From: Luidia sarsii
Lineage: Eukaryota > Echinodermata > Asteroidea > Paxillosida > Luidiidae
Length of the DNA: 64,000 nt
Direction of reading: 5' to 3'
NCBI GenBank assembly: GCA_949987565.1
Contig: OX465113.1
Span: 8,612,270-8,676,269 of the forward strand
The position numbers were made by a program, and so were the translations under genes. Shown here piece after piece: positions 15,001 through 27,200 of this stretch (position 1 is the stretch's first letter; every line of letters starts with the position of its first letter). The notes under the pieces are model-generated. The model searched no databases. It was not told where the DNA came from and saw nothing but the letters and a program-made list of their open reading frames with translations.

Positions 15001-18000
15001 GAGGGCCTATGACAGCACAACTTCCTGTTCCATTCCGGCTTTCTATGGCTGACAAAAAAAAAAGAGAAACGAAGGGACACAGAATGGAAGGTAAGAAACA
15101 TTGTAGACCCTGCTTTTGCTGCTTGCTTTTGGACGACACAAAAAACCTAATGAGGATGAGGTTCAAGTTCATCCTTTGCAAAGGTAGCAAGTTGGGTATT
15201 AGAGTTGTGGTTGTACATGTACCATGTGCAAAATGGTATCTTTTATGAGTATATATGCTATCTGAGGTAAACCAAGGGCTCAGGCAACATGCGGTGCATG
15301 GGTACTGTAGTTAGTGGGGAAATCAAGTACACATAATTCTGGAACAGCCTTTAGTAACTGCATTGTATCATTTACAGTAACTGCATAATACAGTCCAAAA
15401 GTCCTGAAGATACAATAGGTGCTTAAAATTAATGTTCAACATGCAAGTTTATACCATGTTCATACAAGTACGTAGTTTGTGGTAAAACAAACAATTCAGG
15501 GATCAATTTTCTAGAGTTGCTTTCGCACCAAAATTTGAAGTGCGTAATTATGAAAATCTGGACGTCGCTTCAAGGAGCGAAGTCCAACTTGCAAGCAAGG
15601 TTGAAAGCAACATTCAAAAACACAAAACACTGATCTCTGATCATCTCTTGGTACTTATGTAAATTGGTAGTCATCTCAGTATGTCATATGTGTCAGCAGC
15701 TTATTACCAGTATGCTTAAAACATTCTGCCTGAACAGCTTTGTGAAACCATAGAGCTTTCCTTGCTCTATGGTGAAACTGGCACACAGACAAGTTGAGGC
15801 AAACCTTTAGCATTAACAGAGTTGGCAATGGACCAAGTTGGCCATAAGTCTGGTACCCAGGAGCATGTAGAAGTACACAGCATCACAGCCACTATTTAAC
15901 CTTAGCCTCTACATGTACATGTACTTGTGTCATGGTCACCATGCTTGGATTACAACCAAATGCCTTTAAATTCGATAAATCCTGGCTTCCTGTGTAAAGT
16001 CAATAGGAGCTCATCTGCATTGAAATCAGGTCTTGCACATGATACATACATGTACTAGTGCAGTGTACATGTACATCTACAGTTCATACTGGACAAATTG
16101 CAATCATACATTTATGCACACTAATCTGTATAAAATACATGCACTGTCTACTTTGCTCGCATGTATACTTCTAGGAATTGTTCAAATGCACTTTAAAGTT
16201 TAAGGTCAATGCCTCCAACTCTAGAGCCAGGCTCCTTCCAATGTGCCTTACAGTAGTATACGTGTGTACACACGTAGTATACACTACAGTAGTGTACTGT
16301 ACAGTGAGCATGTACTGTACTGTACAGTGTACATGGATGTCTGTGCACTGTGCACAGTCACTCTACTATGACGTGGGGTTTATAAATCAAATTATAGTGA
16401 TGGATTAGGGTCTATTTTCATGCACTGATCCCATCTAGTCATCGATTTGTAATTCAGATGAAAAACAATCCTGAAAATGATATTTCAGATACTGTAGACT
16501 GTAGGGACATGTACGTACACTGTACATGTGTTCCTAAAACTGTAAAATTGAAATATTTAGCAATTTTTGGTCAACCACAATAGGCCTACAGAATGAGAAA
16601 CGGTGCTTCCTGTCAACTCTCATAAATGATCTGACAGGCTGACCATGCAGGAGGGCAAATCTTAACAAGTTAGAGAGCTTGACATTCATAAATTCATGAT
16701 GGGCTTAATGTGCTGGTCACTGCAGGACCTTCCTCAAAGGCATTTACATATCAGGAATGCACCTAATAGAAACAAAACTTCAGGTCTTGAAAAGCTGAGA
16801 AAGGTCTTTCATGTAGGACTGAAAGATCAGGTGTTTTAATTTGAAACAACAGAATACTGAGTCAATTTCACTGCATATGGCTAACAAACTACATTTTTTT
16901 CTAGGCAGAAATGAACATTGTAAGTTTGCAAAATGCCCATACAATGTAGCTACAAGCATAGAGCAAGGAAAGTTAGCTATGACCTATATGTAATTTTTTA
17001 GTATAGCCTGTTTTCCTGCTATGAAAACTACCGTTTACAATCAATCAAAAGGTTCATGACAGTGCTGATCTATGTACCGGTACATGTACTGACGCTGTAC
17101 ATACACCGTGTACGTATGTCTCAGTCCCCAGATTAAGCTCAGTAACTGCACAAAACAGCAACTCTGAGACTGAAAAACAGGATATGGTGAAAAAAAATGG
17201 AGCAGTAGCCTAATCCTGAATGTTTGAAAGATTTGCGAGAAAATGTTCCTGTGGTGGTGGGGTGGGATTCAGTGATGTTCTTTGCTAAGTGAGACTACAT
17301 GTACAGTAGCTCACCACATATCAGTTGGCAAGGAACCATTTCATATCCTACACAGACACTGCTATTCCTAGTTGACCCCGCTAGGCCCATGTTAAATCAA
17401 GGCAATTTCCTGTTTCAAAACTGTAGCAGGCCGATGACAACCCGAGAAATGAGCAACACCCTGCCTAGTTAATCTCTTAATTACCGAACATCTGTAATCT
17501 TCATACAAGTATAGGATCAGTGTTGCTCTCTCATATTCCATCAATCACTGACTGCCGTTAAAAATAAAACTGCAAAACATCCACCTAGAATTGGCAGGCT
17601 TTTCAGCTAGACTTTATTTACAAAGGTTCTTAAGTGCCAGAAATGAAGAAGATACCTCCCAAAATAAGCAATAAAAATCAATGATGCAATGTCAAAATGT
17701 TGAAAACTCCTGTCTGAGATTTGACATGAAGCCATTTTCCTACTAATTTTCTCCAGATATGTATCGATATTTTTAAAAAAACCAAGATTTTTCAAATATC
17801 TCAATGGAAAAGCAAAAAATATATATTGGAAATACACTGTACATAGCTCTATTACAAAAAAGGACCAATGACATCAATGATCATAATCATGTAATGACCT
17901 TGTGACGTCACATTTGGGAGTTGCACTGCTAGCGATAGCATTCTAATGAAAAGGATCACTCGCATTGCATTTAAATGAAACTTGGGAAAACCTTCTGAAA

Positions 18001-21000
18001 CATTCTGTTTTTATTTCCTAAAATATTTCTCTGCACTTTCATTTAGTGAAGACAACTATGGTTTCATCAAGTTTCCTGACCTTTATTTACAAAGTGAGAA
18101 GCCAACTGATACATGTACATGTATTCATATATCGTATATATACTGTACATGTGTGTGTACTGTGTACACCAATATTCGTAAAGATAAATAATAACTGCAA
18201 AATCATCTGGTGTTACTTTTTCAGCTTATGATTTTACTGAACTGCCACTGATTACTGGTACCTGAACTGAACTGGACTTGCTTATAAATATCTTTGCAGT
18301 GTGACATTAAGCCATGTAGCAAACTCATTATGGGGAGAAATAAGCTGAGCGCAAATTCACAAGCCTTGCGCAAATCATATGCACAAATCCTATGCGCAAA
18401 TACTCATCGCCCCCATACCATCTCACCTGGAGCTATCCCTAACATAAAACACGGTCACATTAATTTGGGGTTCCTGGTAGAGTTCATGTTTAAGACTGTG
18501 AAGATCGGTGTCGGTATGGTCTTCATTAGACCCGTAAACAGGACCCAGATCATCGGTCCCCTCTGATCCTGGTCTGACGATCTGGGCCATGTTTATGGAT
18601 CTTGGTCTTCATCATCATGACCGATTGTATCCGTATCGTGTTCATTGGCCAGCGGCTCAAATCTGTACAGTTCTGCACTCCGAACATTGTCAATATCATC
18701 GCTATCAAGTATCATTGCTTTTAGGAACTGTCTGTGGATGATGTACAGTATCACTGTCTGAAGTAAAGCCTTCTGAATCCACGCTGAAATATTTCCCAAG
18801 AACAGTCAGAAGAACCGTCCAAATCAGCCATACTTAATGTGCGTCTCTCTGCTCGTACCATTATGCATTGCACGCACTCTCTGCACTATCTTTTTTATCA
18901 TGCAAGTCTGTGAGGTAAGGCACCAGACTAGTCGCTGAGATCGACTCCCAAATATGACGTCACCCAAAACCTGTATTGTGAACTGAAGAGCATGACCTTT
19001 CGTTTTCTGAAATTGGTGAAAAGTGGGCTTGGAAAAAAGTCACTTTTTTTTCTACTTATATCAGAAACAAGGTTTGAAGAAGAAATGGAGAAGTCAACAC
19101 TACATAAAACAATATTTAGGAAAAAAATAATCACTGAAGTTCCTCTTTAAGAATGTACTCAAGTAATATGTTTTGGGTCAGTTATGCTTTGTTTGTTTTT
19201 TAGCTGGCAGACTGAGGGATCAACTTACTCTACAAAAGATCAAATTGAGTGTGGAGGAATCTCGTGGATTGAATTTTGATTACCCCGGTAGGTTGGGCTA
19301 CCGGATCTTGGGTAATTGGTTTCCCACTCCTGGCTATTTCTTTGTCTTGCAGGACAGTGGCAAGTGGCCTATCATCATGTTAACATCCAAATCCCTGTTT
19401 CTATCGAGTATAATTTACAGGTGAAAAAGTAGATGCTCGATTTAACAGTCTTCAGCAATAACTACATGAACTCTACTCTTGCATATTCCTGCCTGAACCT
19501 TCCAGATGACTGTGTTCCATTTATGTAAGGCCAATGAGGCTCCGCTTATCATAAAGAATTTTACAGTGTATACATGTATGTATGCAACTTGTCATCATGT
19601 ATAATGTATGTTAGACCAGTGGTCAGAGACAATGATTTTGGCAAAAATGCTAGATAGTAAAGGTCTGTCTGTCACTCTCAGCGAATAAAATATGTTTAAG
19701 TCTCAACTCTCATTTACCAAACATGGAAAAGTCTCTTCCATCTGTATACATGTACACTGTACACACTGTAACTACCGGTACATACAATATAGTAAATGTA
19801 AACTAACACTTGAGTCTTGAGATGACTGCTCAGTGGCATCAGTGCTCACACTGTGCAGAATATATCATTTTCATAATCCCGCAATCTATGCCTGCCCTGA
19901 CCTAAGATTACAGTTTACTAACCCCTAACAGATTTCATAAAATATGCATACATGTGAAGGAATATCTAAAATTACCCTTTGTTTAATCTTTATGTAACTT
20001 TGTGTTTGGTTTAAGTGGCTTTCATAAAAATTCAGTCAAGTAAGTCTGATAAGCGGTACGGGTATGATCCTCCAGCACTTGGCAAAATTGCTCAGAAGTC
20101 TGAAGGCAATCAAACCTCATTGATAGTGATACAAAAGTGTCTCCTAGCAGGACATATCCCCTACTACTTGCTATAATGCTAGGATCAAAACATCAGGCAC
20201 TCTAAACTTGATTAAGGCTATCCGATATGGGGTAGAAAAGACTAGAAACGTGATACACCTTGCAGTTGGATGATTTTCTTTAGAACTTAGAAGAAGCCAA
20301 TTGCTCCGACAAAAATCTGTACATTAGCAGGTAGGAAACTTAATTGTAGATTTGTAGTCAACTAGTCATAGTACCTGTATTGTAAAGGGGAAGTGAGCTA
20401 CATGTACAGTCTACATGTAGCCTATATACTTTCCTCCTGAAAGTCAGTTGTCAATGTTTTTTAATGAAGTCGTTGGCCGACGGCCAGACGATATAGAAAT
20501 CTAAATCCGACTTTCAGAAATACTATATGGTGCATTGCGAGTGATATCCAAAATGCAGCCCCACTCTGTGCTCATAGCTTGCACAAGCCATTCCCCCGCC
20601 CCCCCCCCCCCATGCCCCTAGCCCCCCCCCCTCCCCCGCCCGTAGCTTGCACGTGTACATGTTGTGTGTGAGCCTTTCCCAGGTACATGAACGCATTAAA
20701 CGAATGCCTTGATGGTTCTGTGTAATACCAGCACAAGTCATTACAATAATGAAGAGTATTGGTCACAATGCATGGCATGCACTGTACGTGTACAGTACGC
20801 AACCATTGCGCAACCATAACTCTGAGTCTTGAGATTGACTTTAGAAAAATTAATTAATATTCAACAGAGCTGCATAACCGCAAATTGTTGAGACACAACA
20901 CCCCCCCCCCAATTTTTGTCTAAAAGTCGATGCAAATTCTAAGAAACACATTTAATAGACACGACAAGGCAGTCTTGCTACTCGAGGGCTGCCAGGACAG

Positions 21001-23930
21001 CTGCGTACATGCTGGTACACATGTACTGTACGCAGGTGTGGTATGGCAGCGCAAGGCTGTGTACAGCTTGGATCCAGTGTGTACTAGTAGTAGGTTTGCT
21101 TGCATCTGGCCTGGATCTCTGCCCGGTGCAATACTGGAACCGGAGAGAACGGCTTGGACAAAGCCACACATCACTATCATCAGACAAAAACTAAAATCAT
21201 CATCCATGGATAATTTCAATTGATAGGCAATTTGGCCCCTTGAATGTGAAAGAATTCAATAGAGCTCTACTTAACTATTTTCGCTGTGGCAATTGTTTCG
21301 GCAGCCGTAACGCAACTTTCATTTTCTATAGTTACGGCACTGCAACTGCGCAAGCGCAAGGACATGTCAGATTTTGTTGCATGGGGTATAACCCCACATG
21401 CATAGGCAGCGCCGCCTCAAGCTCAGTACCATAAGAAACATGGCAAATTCTCTGGCTGTAGGCACATATTTTGCTTGTCTTGAAGCAATATCCCTGTCAT
21501 TATCGGAATGGAAAAAGGTGTCTTTTACAATCATGAATATAAGAAGCTCTCGCACGGTGAGATCGGCAAAAAAACAGGTCCCTAACAAAGTCGTCAGCGA
21601 TGCACTGTACTACGATGTCGACTTCGCGTGCGTGCTGTGGCGGCAGAAAATACGAGAAGTCATTCGATTTTAGGGACGTTTAAAAGACCACTATACAAAT
21701 TTCAAAACTATTACACCTATAAATCAACGTTGTAATTTTCTTTAATCAAACAGTGGCAATAAATAATGACGAACATATCATGCAAATGCAACAAATCAAG
21801 ATCAAGCACGACGGCCGGACGGCAGCGTCGCCAGCTAACATCGCGCTTCAAAAGTCAGTACACGTCACGGCCGGCGGGCCAGAAGCACTAGTTTCGTGGT
21901 TCGATCTGGCATGTATGTCCTCGCGCTTGCGCAGCTGCAGTGCCGTAACTATAGAAAATGGAAACTGCGTTACGGCTGCCGTAACAATAGCCACTGCGTT
22001 CTATTTTATATACATACATACGTACATGTACATGTACATGTACGAGCTGCCGACAGGCAGAAAATGATGCCCAAACTGGCAAACCATTCAACAAACAAGC
22101 CAAGTTGATGCCACACAAGTTGGCAAGAAAACTTTGACTGTACCGGGACTTGAACCTAAGACTTAACGTACCAGTGCTCTTCCATCTGAGCTATCAAGCC
22201 CTTAGAGGGTGACCTTCCCTATAGTCAACTACGCAGTCTATGCAAGGGTGGGGGTGCCAGACAGAAGCAACTGAACACGCGCCAGTAGAGGAGTCAACAC
22301 GTGCCTGCGAGCGCACACAATCACTGCGCACACGGACCTGTCAAAACGTCATCGATTTGAAATCAAAGATGGCCAGGAGAGAATTTTCTTGATCACCTGA
22401 GGGAAAATTTCTGCTTTTTCCCCAAACGCGAGTAAAACAAATGACCAGTATTGAAATCGGTGATTCTCACTTAATCTAAAGATGGGTGCGTGGAACGGTT
22501 TCACAGGTGTTTCCGTGGTAAAATGTAGGGGTTTCGGTCAGGGGTAGTCATGGAGTCGAACACATCGTTACTTGCTCAATACTCATGTTTTCCTGCTGAA
22601 AATCTTGGACCCTACTATCGCCCGACCTCTCATTTTTTTTTTTAAAGGGCGATTGTAAGGGTCCATGCCAGGCTAGTCTGAGTTACTTGGACCCTTACAA
22701 TCGCCCTTTTAAAAAAAATTGAGGGGGTCGGGCGAAAGAAGGGTCCAAGATTTTCTGCAGGGAAACACGACCGAACAACGATGTGTTTGACTCCATGACT
22801 ACCCTCGACCGAAACCCCAGATTTTACCCGAAAACACCCATGAAACTATCCCATGCACCCACCTGTGCGATGTCCTGGACGTTGCTTTGCACTGCTGTTC
22901 AGGTAACAGTCGTGGGGCTCAATGCGTGCAAGCGCACGCGCACACTTCCACAGACCACTCCGCACCCAGACCTGGTGACGTCATCCAGTTTAAAATCCAA
23001 GATGGCCACTCTAACTCGGCTCGTCGACCCGTTCTCGGTCAACTGAGAAATTTCTCCCTTTTCCCAAACGTGAGTAAAACAAAATGACCAGTATTGGAAT
23101 CTGTAATTCTCACTGAATCCTCAATGGGCGCGTGGGACAGTTTCACAGGTGTTTTGGGGGGTAAATCTGGGGATTTCGGTCGGGGTTATTTTTCAAAGAT
23201 GACACTACCACAAAAGGCACAATGCATAGCCACGATTCTTGGACCCTACATTAATACTAGTACTACTTTTTTACTAGAACTAAGTACTACACCCTTCCCT
23301 CAGAATTTCAAAATTTGATAAAAACTTAGGGTGACTTGTCGGGTCCAAGTTACTCGGACTACTGTAGTGTAGGCCTAGGCCCTAGCCTACTCTAGACTGT
23401 ACTCATCAACATCATGAACAATTGAACATGTCATTCGTGATGACTTAGTTCAAGTTCATCGGTGACCACATGCACACCACTCACTGCGTAGTTAGTTAGC
23501 CTACTTGTCAAAAACAGAAAGGTCCCAACTCAACTGTGCTTCATAAATTATTAAATGCCTCTCAACGTTAGGTAGCCACATCCCGCTGGTGCCATCCGTG
23601 GTTACCTTGTTAAGTTGTACTCACACTCACAGGGAACAGACGAAGGTCGCGTAATGTATGAACCTGTCATTGTCAAGTGTCATTTACGAATCAAAATAAA
23701 ACAATGAAATTCGAAAAACAAACTTACCACCATTCTGCCCACCAGAATTAAGTTCAGACTCTTCTTTCGACACATCTAAACGACAAAGAAAAATACCAAA
23801 ATGATAGGAATGTTTTAAGTGAATAAACACTCGATTATAGGTATTGCAAAATACATGAAAGATCAAGAAAAGCGTATATATTTGATGGAATTTTCCATTT
23901 CTTACCGGTCACTGATTGGACGTGCGCCAT
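73..23930 (-). CDS. RANBP3: Ran-binding protein 3-like gene (15 exons visible, 3' end outside window)
   Basis: RanBP3 is a nuclear Ran-GTP-binding cofactor of the exportin CRM1. Exons on the minus strand: 23930-23906, 23775-23728, 15048-14957, 14271-14226, 13278-13189, 12740-12720 (21-nt microexon), 12142-12065, 11602-11510, 9716-9645, 6793-6469, 5787-5694, 2459-2376, 1949-1910, 1003-876 and 196-73. Every junction has GT/AG and the phases agree, giving 453 codons. The start is ATG in AAAATGGCGC. Diagnostic motifs: TGFKLNPPTLVHG (exon 7, resembling the basic segment of vertebrate RanBP3), FVFGENMESRV (exon 3), NYFLQF (exon 10), FVFGQNMDERV (exon 11), and the start of the Ran-binding domain in exons 14-15 (ending CKLFVFDAEKHFWQERGRG, LLRLND). 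The last visible exon ends in phase 1 at a GTAATG donor, so the rest of the domain lies left of the window. Exons 11 and 14 have NAGNAG acceptors; exon 14 could start at 1006. Orthology is very likely; the small middle exons are the least certain. Confidence 0.9.
2500..3985. repeat. 28-bp minisatellite, about 53 copies, RANBP3 intron 11
   Basis: Tandem units contain AACTAACTTACAAACTACC followed by TTACTTACC and fill almost 1.5 kb with very little divergence. A variant (CCTACT instead of CCAACT) recurs at 2827, 2939, 3023, 3107, 3219 and 3303, so units are organised in blocks of three or four. The array ends about 40 bp upstream of RANBP3 exon 12 in transcription order. The sense strand is GT/AG-rich. 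Confidence 0.97.
7742..8253. mobile_element. MITE with TA target duplication, RANBP3 intron 10/9 region
   Basis: Inverted ends read GGTGCATTCCCACTAG on both sides and are flanked by TA (7740-7741 and 8254-8255). The element is 512 bp. Its interior is built from short palindromic motifs such as AATCGCGAT and AAATCGCG repeated in both orientations. No transposase is present. TA duplication fits Tc1/mariner-like or another TA-specific superfamily; I could not decide which. It lies in the intron between RANBP3 exons 9 and 10. Confidence 0.75.
8970..9237. repeat. 54-bp minisatellite, 5 copies
   Basis: Five near-identical 54-bp units each begin TTTGATAGGACCCTGGCCCA and end with AAGGTCACAG. They differ by a few point changes (GATTTGCAAGG, GATTGGCAAGG, GATTGCCAAGG). 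The unit length is divisible by three, so frames stay open on both strands, but there are no splice sites that would make it coding. It lies in the intron between RANBP3 exons 9 and 10. Confidence 0.95.
9880..10410. repeat. 24-bp minisatellite, about 22 copies
   Basis: Units resemble GAATGAAACTGATCTGTGG followed by TCAAA, with substitutions between copies (AACTGATCAG, AACAGTCAG). The 24-bp period keeps reading frames open and gives an 8-residue repeat on the minus strand. I regard that as a by-product of the period, not a gene. Looser GGTCACAGAATG copies extend to about 10560. Confidence 0.95.
11690..11750 (+). repeat. Fragment of a tRNA-derived SINE
   Basis: The sequence GGGCTGGATAGTTCACATGG and its left flank (GGGAAGGCTGCCATC) match the A-box half of the SINE family described at 36040-36280. 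Confidence 0.5.
18593..18831 (-). pseudogene. Acidic protein fragment with a YRFEP motif, frameshifted
   Basis: On the minus strand an ATG at 18831 opens a frame (MADLDGSSDCSWE) that shifts after about 14 codons. A following acidic segment (DSDDIDNVRSAELYRFEP, then HDDEDQDP) ends at a TAA at 18593. Serine/aspartate-rich sequence followed by a Y-x-F-E-P motif is seen in invertebrate multicopy genes, including P2X7-like zinc-binding proteins. I recognise the style, not the family. It is probably a relic of a retroposed or mobile gene. Confidence 0.35.
20586..20640. repeat. Poly-C-rich tract
   Basis: Runs of 8 to 14 cytosines are separated by short interruptions on the plus strand, so the complementary strand carries G runs. 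Some of these could form a quadruplex. No gene feature lies close by. Confidence 0.8.
21275..22000. mobile_element. Element with about 95-bp inverted ends
   Basis: The left arm (about 21277-21374) and right arm (about 21903-21998) are inverted copies. Shared blocks include GGCAGCCGTAACGCA, CATTTTCTATAGTTACGGCA and GCGCAAGCGC. The 530-bp interior has only short unrecognised frames. CTATTTT is found just outside both ends, a possible short target duplication. It looks like a non-autonomous DNA transposon of unknown superfamily. Confidence 0.6.
22125..22270 (-). repeat. tRNA-derived SINE copy
   Basis: On the minus strand the copy has an A-box-like half (AGGGCTTGATAGCTCAGATGG) and a B-box-like GGTTCAAGTCCCGG, followed by GTCAAAG and TTTCTTGCC. 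The same head is seen at 25500, 36040, 43735 and 52430. Confidence 0.6.
22380..23000. mobile_element. Large foldback (palindromic) element
   Basis: Two arms of roughly 280 bp face each other around a short spacer near 22675. Shared blocks include TTGGACCCT, ATCGCCC, AAAGGGCGATTGTAAGGGTC, TCGGTC and TTTCACAGGTG or its complement. A third, direct copy of one arm starts near 22985. There is no coding potential. Confidence 0.65.
22985..23360. repeat. Additional arm copy of the foldback family
   Basis: This stretch repeats the left arm of the neighbouring palindrome (AAGATGGCCA, ATGACCAGTATTG, TTTCACAGGTGTTT). It ends in GGTGACTTGTCGGGTCCAAG then TTACTCGGACTA, the same end sequence as the hairpin at 25075-25207. 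Confidence 0.6.
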
Positions 23931-24242
23931 TTTCTCTGGTTAATTTTGGAGATACAGAAACACACAACCTTATCAACAGAGCCGTCAGTGTATTGCCAGA
24001 CGACACGAGCCTTTCACTACGCCGCCGTTCGGAAATGTTCAATGCCGAGTGCTGTTGGAAACGAGGGTGTAAAAATAAATAGTCTGGTTTACACCTTCGT
24101 CACTCCGTTCATACCAATGTAGATTGGTAAACCCGTTGCTAGACTAATGCCGACGTACGCTAAGCTAACTAAGCTATGCAGTGTTTTGGGAAATCATTTG
24201 CCCCGAATCCATGAAATTTAGGGAATTTGTGTCAGACACAAA
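23931..24242. promoter_or_regulatory. Head-to-head promoter region of RANBP3 and ALG6
   Basis: Only 312 bp separate the two divergent start codons, so both promoters and 5' UTRs must lie here or overlap the first exons. There is no TATA box in a convincing position. An inverted pair of CCAAT motifs is visible at about 24112-24127 (ACCAAT...ATTGGT). The RANBP3 start codon lies inside an AAAATGGC sequence, which matches the YY1 consensus on the minus strand. The arrangement suits a bidirectional housekeeping promoter; factor binding is inferred. Confidence 0.6.
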
Positions 24243-27200
24243 ATGACATTGGAGAATCGTTTAGCTCTGGCGCTTTGCTTGGCATTGGTTGTGGTTGCAG
24301 TACGATGGGCCGTTTCTTTGAACCCATACTCAGGTTCGACGAAGTGTTTCTCGTTTGCAATCAATGTAATTTTATGTTGCATCTGTTTCGTGATAAACTC
24401 GGCCGTAGCTTCACGTTTTCAAGGTTTTGCCGTTATTTATCATTCATCTTTTCAAGTCATGACATTAACACTCATCCAGGTTCAACTTTGGATTAATATT
24501 ACATGAAAGACTTTCAAAATAATAAGGAAGATATAAAATGTATTGAAATTGAAATTAATTTAATAATTTAATAATATTATTATTTATTATAATAATTATT
24601 ATTAAATTTTATTTTTAATATTATCAAATTTTATTTTTAATATTATTAAATTTTATTTTTAATATTATCAAATTATTATTATAATTGTAATTATAAATAT
24701 AATTGGTACATGTATCTGCTTTGTCCTTGTCACTCTGCCTTTGAAAAAGGTCCTGCTACAAGTACAAGTACAAGTGCTAGGATCGAAACGTCAGGCCCAC
24801 TAAATTTTAAGATTTACATTTTGGTAATTTTAGTCAGTAAGCAGTTTGCAACATTTTTGTATATCACCTTAATTATAATCATGATTAAAATTATAATTGT
24901 TTTATTATAAACCACATTTGCTAGAAATCTTGGGCCAAATGAAGCAGTATTTACCGTAGTTATAAATGCTGCTTACCTTCTGAGCCCTATGCCACAGTAC
25001 TACTAGTACTAGTGAACGTTACACAGAACTCATTGGTCAGAAACCTATGGTCTGGAAAAAAGCATGGTTATCTATAGTCCGAGTAACTTGGACCCGACAA
25101 GTCACCCTTTTTTTATCGAATTTTGAAAATTTAAGATTCACCCGAATCTCAAAATTTCAAAATTCGATAACAATGGGTGACTTGTCGGGTCCAAGTTACT
25201 CGGACTAGGTTATATCCATGGGGTTCTGGTCGGGAGAGCAGCGGACGATGTAGAACCCCACAGTTCTGAGTGTACATGATGATGTAGTTATTTTGCCTTT
25301 GAGAAAGGTCTTGCTAGGATCGAAACATCAGGCCCACTAAATTTTGAGATATGTATTAAGTTGTAGTTGCAGTTTGTGCTTTGTAGTTTTTTGTACTGTA
25401 GTCGCAGTTACAAGTTACAGTACCGTATTAACCCTCATCCTCCCAAGGGCCAGGTCTCTGACTCTTGGGAGGATGATGGTTATGGTTACCACAATTAAGT
25501 TACTCAGATTAAACTGAACTGGGATTTGAACCCGATACCTGGTTTTGCGTACCAACGCTTTATCCAGCCCTTAGACTTAGACTAGAGGTAGATGGTGACC
25601 TTCCTCAATAGTTAACTATTGAGATGAGACACAAGGTCAAAATGTGCTGTAGCATTTTTCTACATTTGTCATATTTGTTTAACCTTCCATGCACTTTGAG
25701 AATCTACCTTTAGATTTTACTCATGAACCACAACCTGTCCAAATTTTGTTTTTGAACATTTAGGGGCTGGTAAGGCGCCAATGTTTGGAGATTATGAAGC
25801 CCAGAGACATTGGATGGAAATCACCACAAGCTTGCCTGCCAAACAATGGTAATTATGTCAAAGAATCCATTTTATCATTAGTTTCATTTCATAAAGAAGC
25901 TGTTACTACCTTGATGAAAATGAAGTACAGGTAATGACTCAACGATTTGAAGTGCAGCAACATTTCTGTGCAGATGCAAAAAGAATTGCTGAAAACAGAA
26001 GCAGATGGGGAATTATGGTGGCCAGCCTTTGCTTCAAATATGCCACATGATGGTGATGTTGATGATGGGAATGAGGAGGATTAGAAGGATGATGAAGATG
26101 GTGACAGTGATGCCGACGGTGATGGTGATGGTGATGGTGATGATGGCGATGGTGACAATGACAGTGATGTTGATGGTGATGTTGATGGTGATGGTGATGG
26201 TGATGGTGATGGTGATGATGACGGTGATAGAGATGGTGATGGTGATGGAGATGGTGATGATGACGATGGTGATGGTGATGGTGATAGAGATGGTGATGGT
26301 GATGGTGATGGTGATGGTGATGGTGATAGAGATGGTGATGGTGATGGTGATGGTGATGATGACGATGGTTATGGTGATGGTGATGGTGATGGTGATGGTG
26401 ATAGAGATGGTGATGGTGATGGTGATGATGACGATGGTGATGGTGATGGTGATGGTGATGGTGATGGTGATAGAGATGGTGATGGTGATGGAGATGGTGA
26501 TGATGACGATGGTGATGGTGATGGTGATGGTGATAGAGATGGTGATGGTGATGGTGATGGTGATAGAGATGGTGATGGTGATGGTGATGGTGATAGAGAT
26601 GGTGATGGTGATGGAGATGGTGATGATGACGATGGTGATGGTGATGGTGATGGTGATAGAGATGGTGATGGTGATGGTGATGGTAATGATGACGATGGTG
26701 ATGGTGATGGTGATGGTGATAGAGATGGTGATGGTGATGGTGATGGTGATGATGACGATGGTGATGGTGATGGTGATGGTGATAGAGATGGTGATGGTGA
26801 TGGTAATGATGACGATGGTGATGGTGATGGTGATAGAGATGGTGATGGTGATGGTGATGGTAAAAGTCTTATCAGACCACATTTGACTGTCATAACTTGG
26901 CAGATAGTAAAATGAGAAAACGGGTGGAAACTGGGCTATATGGATTACCACTCTGATTCTATTCTCTTGACTGCAGGTATGTGAACAGCACGGAGAATGA
27001 CCTACTATACTGGGGGCTGGACTACCCACCTCTAACTGCCTACCATAGCTGGCTCTGTGGCATCGTGTAAGTGACTCACCTACATTTTTGTGTACCTTCT
27101 GAGTTATTGTACACTGCTGTGTGGTCTGGCAGCATTCGGTTGATTCGTAGGCCTTAAGGAATCCTTGAATCAGGCTCATGCACAGGCTTCGTCCCCATCA

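Larger units (their letters stand above)
15049..23727 (-). other. RANBP3 intron 2 (8.7 kb)
   Basis: No exon passing both splice-site and phase checks was found. It holds many TACATGTAC and GTACAGTACA simple repeats (densest at about 16250-16350), a cytosine-rich tract near 20590-20640, a gene fragment at 18593-18831, an inverted-repeat element at 21275-22000 and foldback elements at 22380-23360. Confidence 0.7.

Noticed and set aside
26005..27179. Very long open frames on both strands (MVMV and ITIT repeats)
   Set aside because: They are translations of the GATGGT satellite, whose six-base period cannot create stops, and ALG6 splicing places it in an intron.
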